Shown here: one piece after another, positions 25,145 to 39,100 of the stretch
Layout of the letters: the number at the start of each line of letters is the position of its first letter
Position numbering within the stretch: position 1 is the first letter of the stretch
Assembly (NCBI RefSeq): GCF_000002425.4
Contig: NC_037253.1
Location: forward strand, 3,192,576-3,256,575
Source: Physcomitrium patens
Lineage: Eukaryota > Streptophyta > Bryopsida > Funariales > Funariaceae
Reading direction: 5' to 3'
Length of the DNA stretch: 64,000 bases
Program-made: the position numbers and the translations under genes
Notes under the pieces: model-generated
Told to the model about the DNA's origin: nothing
The model's database searches: none
What the model saw: only the letters and a program-made list of their open reading frames with translations

Positions 25145-25700
25145 ACTTAATGAACAAGTTTTTAAAAACTTAGGAATTACTTACATTCCTTGATGTGTTC
25201 TTCTTTAATCAAATTTTTATTTTAAGCACCTTTTAAATAGTTGATTGTTACATGCCATGCCTTGAGCAATAAATTATTCTAAAAAATCTACTTTTGACAT
25301 TATCAATAAAAAAATCTTAAATTTTATCTTCTAATTTATATCACAATTGATTGAAAAGAGCTTTGCCATTCCAATCTATGTTCCAAGCAAGTTTTTTGAA
25401 TTCAATAGCATATTTGATGGCTGATTATTGTTGCATGGCATGATTTACAATTTAAAAATACATGGAATATCTAGCTATAGAGAGTTTAGTTTTAATTTAT
25501 TGACTAAGCTTCAATAAGTGATTTATTCCATGTTTAACTTATATGCAAAGTCTTTGCTCTCAAAACCTCTTCTTTTTAGATAAAATGTCCAAATTGTAGC
25601 TAAATTCTTCAAAACATATTTTTTTAACAAAAAAATATTTCTTTTTGAATTTTAGAAATTTATATCACTTGATCCAACTATTCAATATCTTTTAAATTCT
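25145..25700 (-). mobile_element. E5 gag capsid region, minus strand
   Basis: On the minus strand, an AIEFKKLAWNIDWNGKALFNQL-type stretch (about 25,350-25,420) matches the typical retrotransposon gag pattern in which a short linker, a Trp and a long helix precede the RNA-binding part. Broken fossil. Confidence 0.55.
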
Positions 25701-26600
25701 TATATAATATAACTATTAATTTTAAGTTTTACTACAAAAAAATAAATTATAAAATCACTACCAATTTTTTGGCATCTTAGAAACCCCTAGTAGGTACTCT
25801 AAACCCTAACTTACAAGCACCTGAGCACTATTTTCTTCATATTTCAAAAATCCAAAATTCAAATGCCATAAAATTTATGAATAAATTTTACTAACATGAT
25901 TACACACATCTTAAAAACTATTAAACTAAAATCTTATCAAATTGCTCAAGATATAGCTCAAAACACAACTATTAGTAAATTAGGTCACTTACTATCCTTA
26001 GATTGCAAGTATTGACTTCAACCTCCAATATCTCCTTCATTTCAACTTCAAATCCATGAAACAGTATGCCAAAAATATAGCTAAGAAAGTCCTCTCTCCA
26101 ACCTTAATTGCCAATTCTTTATTGCTTTTGTATATATGCGTTATGTCCAAAAAAGTGATAGTAAGTACAAAATCAATACCTTAACTTTGAGCGTCCATAT
26201 TTCTTTCATATAAATTCCAAATCACACAATTTTTATACCAAAATCATAGTCAAAAACCTAAAAATTTTTACCCTAGTCTCCAAAGCTCAAATGACTTCAA
26301 AAGAATAATCCTAATCTCTAATAAGGCTTCAAGCAGCCTTATTAATATCTATTGGGCATGAATTTTGGCCAATAGGAATGGAGATTTTCATCATCCATCT
26401 CCATTCATTCATGTGGATGTCCTAACTACTCTTTTTTGCTACCAAAATCCTTCTCTAACCTTTTTTTTTATATAAGATCTATATAATATATGCCTTAAAT
26501 ATCAAATAAAAGAAACAAAATAAGACTTCAAAGATTACCAATACCTAACAAGGGTGACTTTAAATATGTAAAATTTATTATTAAGCAAAATTAATCTTAA
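25700..26600 (-). mobile_element. LTR-like repeat L5, right copy (5' LTR of E5)
   Basis: Aligns with about 190-1,330. It lies directly upstream of the minus-strand gag, so it is the expected 5' LTR of E5. Ends are approximate. Confidence 0.5.
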
Positions 26601-27606
26601 AAACCACTATCAAAAGAAAATGAAGTTATATAAATTCTAATAGTAGTTCTTTTAAACAACCTCTTTTGAAAGTAGTAATATAACTATAATTTACAATGAA
26701 TTAAAATCTATTAACATGGATCTTATCATATTACTTAGTAAATTGTATATCAAACATATAAACATAATGTTTTCATATGGTAGCCAAATCATATTACAAG
26801 ACCGTGATCCTTATCATAAATATAAGAGATTAATGTCTATTATTCTTTTTTAATTACTTTCTCTAAATATGTAATTTTTAGGAATGAATTCAAATTATAA
26901 AAGAATAATAAATTATTTTCTATCAAAAGTATAAATTAATAGAGAACATTTCTAGATAGAAGTGCACTTATGAACTCAACTTAAATAAATCCATTATGAT
27001 ATTAGAAGGAATGCAACTTTAGATAGAACTTGACTTATTACAAAAATCCTTAAAATTTTGATCTTGTTCCATTAAACTTCTTGGACATATTAATCCTTGC
27101 CTCTCTTGTGCTTGTCAAAGAAAGATTTTATAAATTTAGTTGTGAGGTTGATCTATTTGCTTCTCTCAATTGTACAACTTTTTGGCATAGACTTTGAACT
27201 TTCTATAAATATAGAAATAAAGCTTCCATAGTTGGTATTAGTAATATGTGAAATTTCTACCTTAAAAGTATTAACAAGCTTATTAAGATCTGCAATAGTT
27301 ACAAATCTATTCTCACTTCTACTATGTGTAATACCTATGATTTTTTCTTCTATTTCAAATAACTTAATAAATCCACAAATCAAATAAAGGAGGTTAATTT
27401 TTATTTTTTAATATCAAATAAAAATTTCTACAAAGAAGAATGATCTACTTTCTTTAAGAAAAAAAATATATATATGATTTAAAAAACAAATATTGTTAGT
27501 TCAAAGGTAGATAGTTTGAAGTCTTTGAAATACAACAATAGAAGCAGGGTAATCTACTCACTTCTAAAAACAAGATATGAAAAATGAATTAGCACTCTTT
27601 TCAATT
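26600..27606 (-). mobile_element. Possible gag region behind the inverted L3 LTR
   Basis: Minus-strand open stretch 27,383-27,153 (76 codons) with a helical, charged N-terminal half (FVTIADLNKLVNTFKVEIS). It sits just inside the L3 LTR in the right orientation for a gag start. No firm domain; the rest of the segment is AT-rich and unassigned. Confidence 0.3.
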
Positions 27607-28165
27607 TGTCAAGGAGAAGAATTCAAAGAAGATATATAAATAAGTGAAAAATGAATCAAAGAGAAATGATAAAATAAAAATAAAGAAAATAAATATATTT
27701 AATAAGAAATTGGAATGGTTATTGCCAAAGACTAGAATATTAAAGACTCTTGAAACTAAATTGAAAGCAAGAAAGGAACTTATATGAATAAAGAAAGCTT
27801 CGCTCTTACTTCTATATATACTATCTATCTAAGAGCTATATGAGAATGTTCTATAAGACCTCCAATGCTTATCCAATTTGCAAGATATGTATCTAACTTA
27901 TAAAACAAGTTTCTTATATGTGTGCCATATACTTAGCTTGTTTCACAAGCTACTAACTTATGAGACACATGGCAAACTTATTGACTAAGTTTCTAACCTA
28001 TTAATCATCTATAGACATGTTTAAAGGTAAAAATACATTTATGAAGCTTCTAAGAAGCTTTTTCATAAGATATTATTAAATTAATCTCTTTTTTTTACCT
28101 ACTTCTATCTACTTCTACCTATTCATATCATTCAAATAACTATTAGAATAAATATGTCCGTGCCA
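27607..28165 (-). mobile_element. LTR L3, inverted copy
   Basis: On the minus strand it begins TGGCACGGACATATTTATTC and ends ...CTTGACA, 559 bp, aligning with the other L3 copies. Flanking CAATT and CATTG do not match convincingly. Confidence 0.65.
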
Positions 28166-28252
28166 CATTGATATTGATTTTTTTATAAAACAAAATTTGA
28201 TATTGAAACTATTAATGTTCTATAGTATGATATTTCAATGCTTAGATTCTAC

Positions 28253-28300
<48 letters not shown>

Positions 28301-29100
28301 TATTTATTTTTTAATATATTCATATTTATGGCTATTTCATGAAATATATTTTTTATTATAAGAATTATAATTACCACAATTTATCTTACGTATCATTGTT
28401 ATATTTTTAATTTGATAAATAATTAATTAAATAAATAATTATATTCCTTTTATAAAGTCTATTTATATTTTAATTTCTTAAATTTTTTTTAAAAAATTTA
28501 AAAAGAATATATATGTACATACATATATTATTTACATAGAATAAATATAAATAGAATAATTTTATAATTCATAATCTTCATTTGATGCTAAATCAATAAA
28601 ATCTTCAATCAAACATTCTTATGTAATGGTTTTAGTTTCTTTTATTTTTTTAAATATTATATTAATAGCAATTTTTTATGACTAAATTTTAATTTTCATA
28701 TGAAACTTAGTAAATCATTTGATTTGCTTTCTATCTTAAAATATTCATATTCTATATAGAAAATGAAATGCTAATGGTTCACCAATAATCACACACTACT
28801 AGAAATTCAACTTTGTAGATGATAGAATAACTTGCCTATATTTTTGAACTATTAATCTTATTTTTAAAAAAAATCAAATCACATTCATGGAAATATATTT
28901 AATTTTTACCTATTTTAAATTGAACATAACAAAATTTATAATATAAAACTCATTGTCCTTATTTATATTCAAAAGAGAAAAAAAAATTGAACCTCTCATA
29001 TGTCATAATATCAATATTGGCACACCTTGATGTTCTATTACTTTTTATTTTTGTAGTTTGCATTATAACACAAAAGAATTCAATTAATTCTTATATAAAG
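28166..29100. other. AT-rich intergenic DNA with (AT)n
   Basis: Contains a long (AT)n microsatellite at about 28,256-28,294. No gene or recognisable repeat domain seen on either strand. It forms the transition from the retroelement block to the gene island. Confidence 0.6.
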
Positions 29101-29419
29101 CACATCAAGGGATAAACCAAAGGAGACAAATCATTTCTAATTGGCTGCATCTTTCATTGTTTTCATCAAAAGTGAGAGCAAAAGGTCAAAATCTACATGG
29201 TGTTGCTACAAATTGCCGAGAGTAGCGCTACAAAATCACTAGGCATGGAGCTCAGAAGCACCACAACATGCAACATGGAATTTCACCTCATGTTAAGCTT
29301 CAAACAAAAGACTAATTTACAACACTTAATTTACAATGTTTTTTTGTGGCCAACTGCATACGTTTCCATTAGTATGTATGTATATAGACGGACAAAACAA
29401 TGATCAAAGAAACATGTTG

Positions 29420-29800
29420 AATAGTGGGCAACTAACTGCTTCAGCAGTCTAAGGTCCAGTGGTAGCAACAGTAAAATGAGGGGATTCAAATCCAAGTCGA
29501 CAGGGCGGAGAAACCCACGCGTGAAGTTTTCCACGACCAGCCGCGTCTTCCATCGAATTGCGAGATGCGTTGGGAGCTGCGTCGACATGGTCCCGGAATC
29601 CCCCCGCCCCCCAACGCCCCATCTGCAGCAACAACAACGACATCGGGAACGAACCCTGAGCAATATCGAGCCAATTTCTTAGTGGTTGCTTGGTTTCTCG
29701 GTTCCACAGTCGTTAGTTACTACTCTGCTTCATCGACGTTGCAGACTCAATCTGGGTCCCTTATTATTCCTTGTGCTCCATATTTACAATCCATGGTTCC
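29420..29800. other. GC-rich block of unknown nature
   Basis: An abrupt GC-rich stretch in AT-rich surroundings, with overlapping open frames on both strands and none resembling a known protein. Near its left end are tRNA-promoter-like motifs: ggtccagtggtagc (29,453-29,466) and ggattcaaatcc (29,482-29,493). It may be a SINE-derived or non-coding transcript region. No function can be assigned. Confidence 0.3.
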
Positions 29801-31376
29801 ATGCTACCACTACAACCTCTTCACCTCCGCTCAGACTCTGATTGATATATATATATATATATATATAGATATGTTTCTCTGTGTGTGTGTTTCGATCTGA
29901 ACTCCAGGCTTGTGCGATAGCTTCAATGTTTAACATGTGAAAACTTGCAGCAGATCTGTCAAAGTTTAGTGGCTGTGGTTGGGTCAAGAGGGCTCAACAA
30001 TTGGGTCCTACGAAAACCAGCCTAGTCAGGTCGATGTGTGCAGGATTCATAATTCTGAATGTGTGCACATCATCTCTGAATTCTTTGTTTTTTCACTAAA
30101 GAACTGAAACCTCTAGGTCTATTTCAAAATCCTCCTAGTTTTGATGGTTCTTTATATATATATATATAATCATATATAATAACTGTGTATTTATGTATAT
30201 TTAATAATATTAAAAGTTAATTTTATTGATAAAATAATTTAGGTAATTTAAAGATAAATGATAATTGATAAAATTCACTTACTTATTTATCTACACAAAT
30301 ATGTTTATTTAAATATTTTATAAATAAGTTTTTAATTTGTTTTAAGTTTACATTTGATAGTGGTAAGAGAAATTTTGGATGGTGTAGACTAGCACAATAA
30401 TATTCACTTTAAAGGTAAAATTTTGTTTATTAAAATTATGATTTTACAAATTTAAATCTTTTGCAAATTTGTGATATGAAATTAGACATATTTAGAAAAT
30501 CATATAAGATTAGGTCAAAGAAACATATAATGATAAGAATTTGCTATTAACCAAGCTATGCCATGGTTAAATACTTATTACAAAAGATGTAACAATGATT
30601 GTGTATGATAATCCAATAACATTTAGGATTATTTGTTAATATTTTGTTGCATTTGTAGTTATTTTTGTAGCATTAGAAAAGGTGCTTATTAAACAAAATG
30701 ATAATAGATGAATTAATCATATGATTGTAGGTACTATCTTGTTAAATTAGTAACTATGATTTTATATTATTTCTTTAAGAAAATGAATGTAGTCCAACAT
30801 ATTGCATTGTTATCACTTTGCTTTCTTGCATATTGTGATTTGTAAATTTTTGTCCAAAAATCTAAAAAGATAGTTGATTTATGTACTTGATATGGTTGTT
30901 ATGCAAATATCACTTATAAATTAGTTTGCATTGATAAAAACTTGTATTATTTTTTTTATAGCTCATTATTAGGTGATAAGGCCTTAAAAAATGTGATTGC
31001 CTTTACTTGAGCTTTTGTCATGGTTTATTATGTATATTGTTTAGTCTTACTAGCAAAAAAAATCAATTGTGATTTCTAAATGGTAAAGATAGTTTTGGAT
31101 GATTTTTTTTAATAATAATAATATAAATAATAATTTTAATAAAACCAAAAATGCTGTGCATTTAAAATCTAATAAATATCAATATTATCAAAATCAAATT
31201 GCATTGTCACAAGTATAGTTTTCTAATAACCTTAATAATAATTTAAAATATTATAATTGTATAGTTTTTAATTTAAACAAAATATTGAATTTAAGAATTA
31301 AATTTGTAAATCTAAAGTAAGATCTTTCTATTTTTTAAAAATATTTTTCTAAAATAAAAAAATCAAATATCATATA
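29800..31376. other. AT-rich intergenic DNA
   Basis: (TA)n tracts occur at about 29,844-29,866 and 30,153-30,168. No gene, tRNA or clear transposon domain seen. Confidence 0.55.
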
Positions 31377-31378
31377 TA

Positions 31379-31793
31379 TATATATATATATATGTAGGGA
31401 AATGATAAAGCAACTCAAATTTTTACTAAATCAATCCACATGTTTAAACCATCATTGTACCCTTTCAACCCCATCCTTGTTTCTAATGGTTGTCCCTGTT
31501 CTTCACGTTCCTAGTCTCCTGCCCTTGTCCTTAATAATGGTTGAGAATAGCAAGAGTGCAATGATAGTTAAGATAGAGTGGGTCGCTTTAGTAAAAATTT
31601 GGGTTGCTTTATCATTGTCCAATATAAATATGCTATAGGACAACCAAAATAATCAGTCATTCTAAGGTACAAATATAATTGCAACCTTCAAAATTGTTGG
31701 AGTTTTAGCAAAAAACTAAACCAATTCTGGTATCAAACAGTACATCTATATTTTAAAAACAATTATCTAATTTCCCTACATATATATATATAT
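31379..31793. repeat. Outer inverted repeat enclosing MITE copy 1
   Basis: A (TA)n run followed by TGTAGGGAAAT (ending 31,403) is mirrored by ATTTCCCTACA plus (TA)n (31,769-31,793). The arms are about 24 bp. The MITE lies just inside the left arm, so this may be an older element that received the MITE, or a duplicated end. Confidence 0.45.
31397..31620. mobile_element. MITE with about 43-bp terminal inverted repeats (copy 1)
   Basis: The left end GGGAAATGATAAAGCAACTC... and the inverse of the right end GGACAATGATAAAGCAACCC... match over about 43 bp, through ...TTTTTACTAAA and a CCAC tail. The element is 224 bp with no coding capacity, typical of a miniature inverted-repeat transposable element. 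It sits beside a (TA)n tract. It is related to copy 2 at 33,877-34,067. The superfamily is unclear; a Tc1/mariner (Stowaway-like) origin is one option, given the TA-rich target. Confidence 0.7.
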
Positions 31794-31799
31794 GGTATT

Positions 31800-32228
31800 T
31801 GATTTATTTATTTCTAGAACAAGTATCTATTTTAAGATAGATACAAGCTTAAATTAATTTATTACAAGTTTATAGTAATTATGAGTGCTAAGAAATGAAA
31901 TCTCTTTGCCATTTACATGAAATCTGATGCATTTCAACAAATTATATAAAAACCACTCCCACCAAAATTGTGACGGTAGAAATTTAGTGAGAAATAAACA
32001 ACAGTATTACAAAGAGTGCTGCACGAGAATTGGATTGATAGATATAAGTGCAGGGTACTTCGAAGAATTCTTTTCCCGAAAATTGCAGGAAAATCACAAT
32101 TTGAGGAACGGCTTTGCTCAGACTCCTGCTCCACACCTACCCTAGCGCTTAGGTCGATCCCAGAACCCAGAGCCCTCAACGCAAGAATGCGGGCTTGAAT
32201 AAGTTCAGATATCTAACCCTGAACACTC
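31800..32228. other. 3' flank of RPS15A
   Basis: Probably includes the RPS15A 3' untranslated region near 32,000-32,228, where GC content rises. No separate gene seen. Confidence 0.4.
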
Positions 32229-33475
<1,247 letters not shown>

Positions 33476-33720
33476 CGTGGATAAAGTGTATGTGTGAGTG
33501 TAACCCAACACCTGTTAGCAGCAGCAACGGCAGCTCACGCGCAGGGATCGAGGGCGCGAGAGGCGAAAGGAAAAGCTCACGGCAGCTCGTGCAGCCTTGT
33601 TGGGAGAGAGACGACTCCCAAACCTAAATCGGAGGAGGTTCGGCTCAGGTTCGGTCCGAAGCTGAAACCAGTGTGCTGATCACTGTTGAAGAAAAAAAAA
33701 ATCGATAAGAAGATAAATGT
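33476..33720 (-). promoter_or_regulatory. RPS15A 5' flank
   Basis: GC-richer stretch immediately upstream of the RPS15A start, probably 5' untranslated region and core promoter. No TATA box at a convincing position on the minus strand. The transcription start cannot be placed. Confidence 0.4.
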
Positions 33721-33876
33721 GGGGTTTGAAAAGTAAAATGTATGATATAGAATTAAAGCTGAAGCACAGATAAAATCATAGTGATGGGTTAACATGCTCT
33801 AACTAATCTGTATGGTATCCTCAAAAACGTTATCTGTGTCAAAGTTTAGTACATCTATATATATATATATATATAT

Positions 33877-34067
33877 GAATGTTAAATAGACTCAGGGTTT
33901 TACTAAATTTATCCACCCATCATAAAAAATAAATAAAAAAAACCACTAGATTCATTTCTCCACTATTAAATCTGAAACCAATGAAAACCAACCACATTAA
34001 TCATGATAACCATATTCTTTATCATGGGTAGGTCGATTTAATAAAAACGTGGGACTATTTAATATTC
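33877..34067. mobile_element. MITE with about 42-bp terminal inverted repeats (copy 2)
   Basis: Left end GAATGTTAAATAGACTCAGG... and the inverse of the right end GAATATTAAATAGTCCCACG... pair over about 42 bp. The element is 191 bp, non-coding, and bordered on both sides by (TA)n tracts (33,855-33,876 and 34,090-34,114). Its arms align with those of copy 1 through ACTCA...TTTTACTAAAT..ATCCAC. Confidence 0.7.
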
Positions 34068-34119
34068 CCCTATGTCTGTATGTATGTAGATATATATATA
34101 TATATATATATATACTTCA

Positions 34120-36142
34120 ACATGTTTTTATATATATCTTTTAATCAATTTTTTTGGTTGTTAGATCTACTAATATGTAAGATCTAAGGATTCATATGGG
34201 TATATTTAAAATATCATTCATGTGGCCTATTAGTTGTTTTATTTCCAAATTAAAAGTTAAATAATTAAGTAAAAGGTGATATTGAAGGCTCCTTTGGTGC
34301 AACTTTCTGTTGTACTTTGAAAAAATAAAATCTAAATAAGATCTATATTTATCACCATTTATAAGAAACCTATTCCATGTCAGTTTTTTCTTTCCTTTTC
34401 TTTTCTTTTCTTTAAATTATGATGAAAACTATAAATTATCATTGAACCCATTAAGACAAATCATGCACCAGATTAGTGGCTTTTACAGAAAAATATTGAT
34501 GCACATGATTCATAATATTTATAGTTTTCAGATTAGGAGATATCATAACTGTCATAACTTAATTTTTTTTGCATTTAGTTGAAATTTCTGTTGGTTACTC
34601 AAGTAAAACATTTTAACTAAATTAGCATTTGAAAGAACACATGTATTTATGGTATATGTATACTAAAAGAGATATACAAAATTAAAATACAATCTATTTT
34701 GCATCAACAGTAAATTTTATTTTTACCAAACTATGAATAAGTTGTATAAGTATATTACTGTATTTAACCTTCAAATGAATTTTCGTCAATCATATCATTA
34801 ATTTACACCTTCTACAAATAAATAGTTGTATTTATGATTATAAAGTGTTCATTACTTAAACATATGTTTGTTTGCAACTACTATTTATTTAATAATATGC
34901 AAATTAACAAATTAAAAGAATATCAACGACATCTGTTAGTATTTTCATTACAACTCATACAGTAAAGTATGTGTATTTCTTTTATTTTGCAGTCAGTTTG
35001 TAACTGTGTGATGTAAAATTCAGTCAAAATATTTGCAAGTTTTTGGTGTTTATATAAATACAAGTAAAATTTAATTTTACCAATTTTCGACACACATACA
35101 AAATTTTATTAGTGTATATTGTGAAGAATTAAACATGCATATTAAGATTAATTAGGACAAGTTTATCACAGGATCATCATACAAATCATGTCGAAGTTAA
35201 CAAATCAATAAAAATTTAATGAAATAAAATATAATGAAATCATAACCACAAATTTATACTGAATGGCCTAAATATGGTTCTGCACCTTGTATCTTTTGTC
35301 TTTTCAAAGTCTTGTCCAGTGATTTTCTTATAATACATTGAATGCTAAGATCTAAAGTTTGTTATTTCCATCTATAAATTTTCCCAACCAATCTGCAACA
35401 CTAATTTATTTGGATTTAAAGAATATAATATACTAACCTTTTACATTCGACTCTAACAATAAAAATGTACGCTATGTGCTTCGCATTGGGAACAGTGAAC
35501 TGCAGTGACACATTCCCAACCAAGTACACAACAAAAGATCAACTTTCCAGAATAAAAATTGTTCATGCTAACAAATTATGTGTCACAGGTTTTTTCACGT
35601 TTATTGGTACCTTCATGAAGATATTGGAAGTGGGTGCTGCTGGTGAAAGCATGATAAAGCCGGTGGCTTTAGGGTTTCAAATGTCAGTCTCCATCACCCA
35701 TCAGAAATGGGATCAGAGCAGACTTGTGAAAAAATAATGCAGTGGATCAGCAATGCCTGCTTTTCCCTCGCCTTTCATCTCATACATTCAGTTTACAGAT
35801 TATTACTGGTGAAGGTACTATGAAATGGCAGTGTACAGTACACTAGAACAGCAGCCATTATTTAACAGGTAATGCTACAATGACTGATACACGTTTATTG
35901 ATCACATCTGGATCAATGAAAACCCATTTGAAAATTACACGTTTGATTGCACAATTGTCCCGGGCATAGAGAGTGCATGATAGTTAAGAGAAAAAACAAA
36001 GGGGGAGGTGGGTAAAAAAGAAAACGTAAAGAAAAAAATCTTAAGCTGTATGTGATACAAATGGGTGTTTACACAATCTATCTAAGATTACCAATGGTTT
36101 AGACCACCTCCGTCCACTGCCACCAGAGAATAGCAAGTAAGC
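34120..36142. other. Intergenic DNA between RPS15A and the kelch gene
   Basis: AT-rich from 34,120 to about 35,450, then less so towards the kelch stop codon; the part next to 36,142 is probably its 3' untranslated region. A 90-codon open frame at 35,465-35,737 (plus) has no recognisable similarity and is not called as a gene. Confidence 0.5.
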
Positions 36143-39100
36143 TCATTCAGCTTCAGATACATTTTCAAATGACGGCAATAACTGCGTCCCCGGAGTCGAT
36201 TCAGATCCTTCTCCTGTTAACATTGATGGCGGCAGTTTCTTCTTCAGGTCAAATACCTCCATCTACAACCATAGAGGATCAAAGGTAAGAAGGTTGATGT
36301 TGGGCTTGGATTCCTACCCAAGTCGCTGTATCTTTTCAGTGTTTGCCAATCCTGAGATACATAATGCTCAGGGATGCTATCACTGCTGAACATAGTAGAA
36401 AACTAAAGACACTGAACTCTCCTAGAACAGTGCGTGCAAAAGGGGTGGTAAATGATCGACGGTTACCTGCAGATTGAAGGACCTCGTCCGTTCAGTGGCA
36501 AGCAACTCTCTGGTTGATTGTAACTCCTGCAAACCAGGCAGATGATGGTCCAAAGCGAATGAGTCACGGACTGTAACACACGATCAGGTACTTGTAGAAA
36601 ACCTAAAAATGTAGAAGATAGCTGTAGTCTACGAACTGTGAAGGCGCTAGACTCGAATAGGGGACGTTTTTGAAGGCACAGATGTTTGCTCGAGTCCAAA
36701 TGACTTGCCAGGTCTACAGGTCCAATATTCATGTCAGGATATAGACTACCCAGAGCATGTGAAGAGATTTGACACTCTGAACTCGAGAAGATCACCGTGA
36801 TACTCTTCTAGAGATTTTTTTCACAAGTTGGACGTAGCGGACGTAGTGCTCATACCATTTGAGTGTCCTCAAGGACAGCCTTGAGGAAAGCCAGATCATG
36901 CTCCAACCTCAGATTCTCTGAATGAACCACGTTGCACAGATTATTCGAGTCTTCTTGTGCTCTCTCAGCGGCGGCAACTCTCTCTTTAAGATCCATTTGT
37001 CCCTTGAGAGAGGCTGCAAGCTTTCCTTCAGCATGTTGCCGAGTTTTCAATGCTAATTGAAGGCTTTTTTCTGCTTCTTCTTTCCCTTTGAGAGCAGTTG
37101 AGAGTTGTCCTTCTGCAAGCTCACCCCTGCGCACAGCAGCTGCTAGTTTCATTTCGAAGCTTTGTCTGTACTTATTAATCAAGTGTATGCGTCTTTCCAT
37201 AGTCATAGCATCCTGTAGGTCCGCAAGTAGCTGACTGTCGCTACATTCTTCCCCTTCACAGCTATGCCTTTGCGATGCAGTAAACAGACTTTCAGCCCAA
37301 TCACTGGCATGAGACTTCGTTCGAAGGCTCAGGTCAGTGACAACTCCCCTTCTGGAGTCTACGTACTCCCTACTTTTCATCACCGACGAAAGAGTGAAAT
37401 CCAAAGATTCCTTCCTTCTAGTGGAACCTTCAGGCTTTCTTGGGTTCTCTGAGCTGCGTGTTACTATAGGGGCCAACTTACCCCTCATCTCCAGATCTGC
37501 ATGCACCCCATCAAAACCCTGCTAAAAGGAAGTCAATAGAATTGCACCAAGCGGTCATCTTAACACTCACCCAAAACGATTATATTCATGACTTATGATT
37601 AAAAAAAATAATATGGTTTCCCTTGTGAAAGACTCTACAATCACAAATAATAGATCAAGTGCAAACACTTTCAAGGACCTACTCTTGGAAATCATTGAAA
37701 AAATAGTAAACTTGCGGCTTGGCGTGCCAAATTGTTTTAATGATTGCACTTCTTGTCGTTCCAACTTCTTGCAGATATTAAACTTTTGAGAAGGCAAGCC
37801 TTGTATTCAAAAAGTAAATCAACAGCACAGATCTTACTGACCTTGTATTGCTGCAAGGGTGAACTCCTATGAGACGATGTTTCTCTTAGAACCCTCGACA
37901 AAATCTCTTCTGGAGGTTGACGAGGAGTTGAGTACTTGCTTTCATTTGTTTCAGCTCCATATCGTCTCCGTAGAGGAATTACACCAGTTAAATCAAAAGG
38001 AGCTTCCGGTAAAGGAGAGTTACCAGGTGAATTACGTGAGCTACAGTGTTCTTCTGACAGAGGAGATAAATGAGCCTTCGCTACATCTACACATGCACAT
38101 GACAGCCCTGATCCAGCTACGCTTGGTGCTGTGGCATTCGATTGACTGTCTCTTGCTTCCGAGTTACCGCTGTATGAAGACCTCTTCACGTGATCCAATG
38201 GCATTATATACAAGACCTGTACCTGCATACAAGGAGACAACACATTATCAAATGGCTTGATTCGAAGCAAGTATCCACTTTCACCTCTCTGATATGCCAA
38301 AAAAACAGTGAAAAATAAAAATAGTCTGGTGTGGATTTTCTGGAAGTGGACACAAAGTAATTTAAGCATCGCTAAAGCACTACGATGAGGCCATCAACAG
38401 CTCTCTTGAAGAGAGCTCGCTTCTCAGATCAGGGAACAGCAAGAACCTGATTACAAACTTCACTTCCTTTTCCCCCAAAAGCTACCAACATTGTCTTCTC
38501 CTTTCGCTGAACAAGCACCAAGCTCAGACCCTGTGACAAGAAAGTGTAGTTAGCAACCCTTGAGCCAGGGCATCTTCGTAAATTTAATGCAACACGACTT
38601 AACCATTACGTTCATTCAAACTACCACGCCCCACGCCTTCAAAGCAAAATAACCGATCTAAAGTATTCCTGTAACGAACATGCAGGGACATAAAAGACGG
38701 AGGTTTATGATACAATGTGGGTAACCGAAGGACTGGCCCTGTGCAATAAACTGTGGAACAGCAAGTGACTCTTGAACAGTCACCGATATTTAGCAACCTG
38801 ATTGGCAACGGGTGTATTTGCAGTAGTTGCAGCAATTCCAGACCAGGTTAAATTAGCGACATCAAGCATTAGCGTCTCTGTCGAGCCTGCAACAAGTTCA
38901 TGGTGACCTGTTAGATGACAGTAGAAACAGTATCTCCCTCTAGAACAGAGATGAACATACATGAAGCTTCAAAGTAATTAGCAGAATAACATCATAATCT
39001 TGGGCAAAAAGGTTACCGTGACCACGAGTCTCTCCCCCGGCAATGTACCACTTATCGCCTACTAGAATACCAGCATGGCCAGATCTAGGAGAGGGAGTGA

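Noticed and set aside
29450-29493. Possible tRNA gene
   Set aside because: A- and B-like boxes are too close and no cloverleaf can be drawn.
29331-29900. Cluster of frames in a GC-rich block
   Set aside because: Frames on both strands overlap and are low-complexity (Cys, Arg, Pro runs); reported as an unexplained block instead of a gene.
35465-35737. 90-codon frame, plus strand
   Set aside because: No recognisable motif and next to the kelch 3' end; probably chance.
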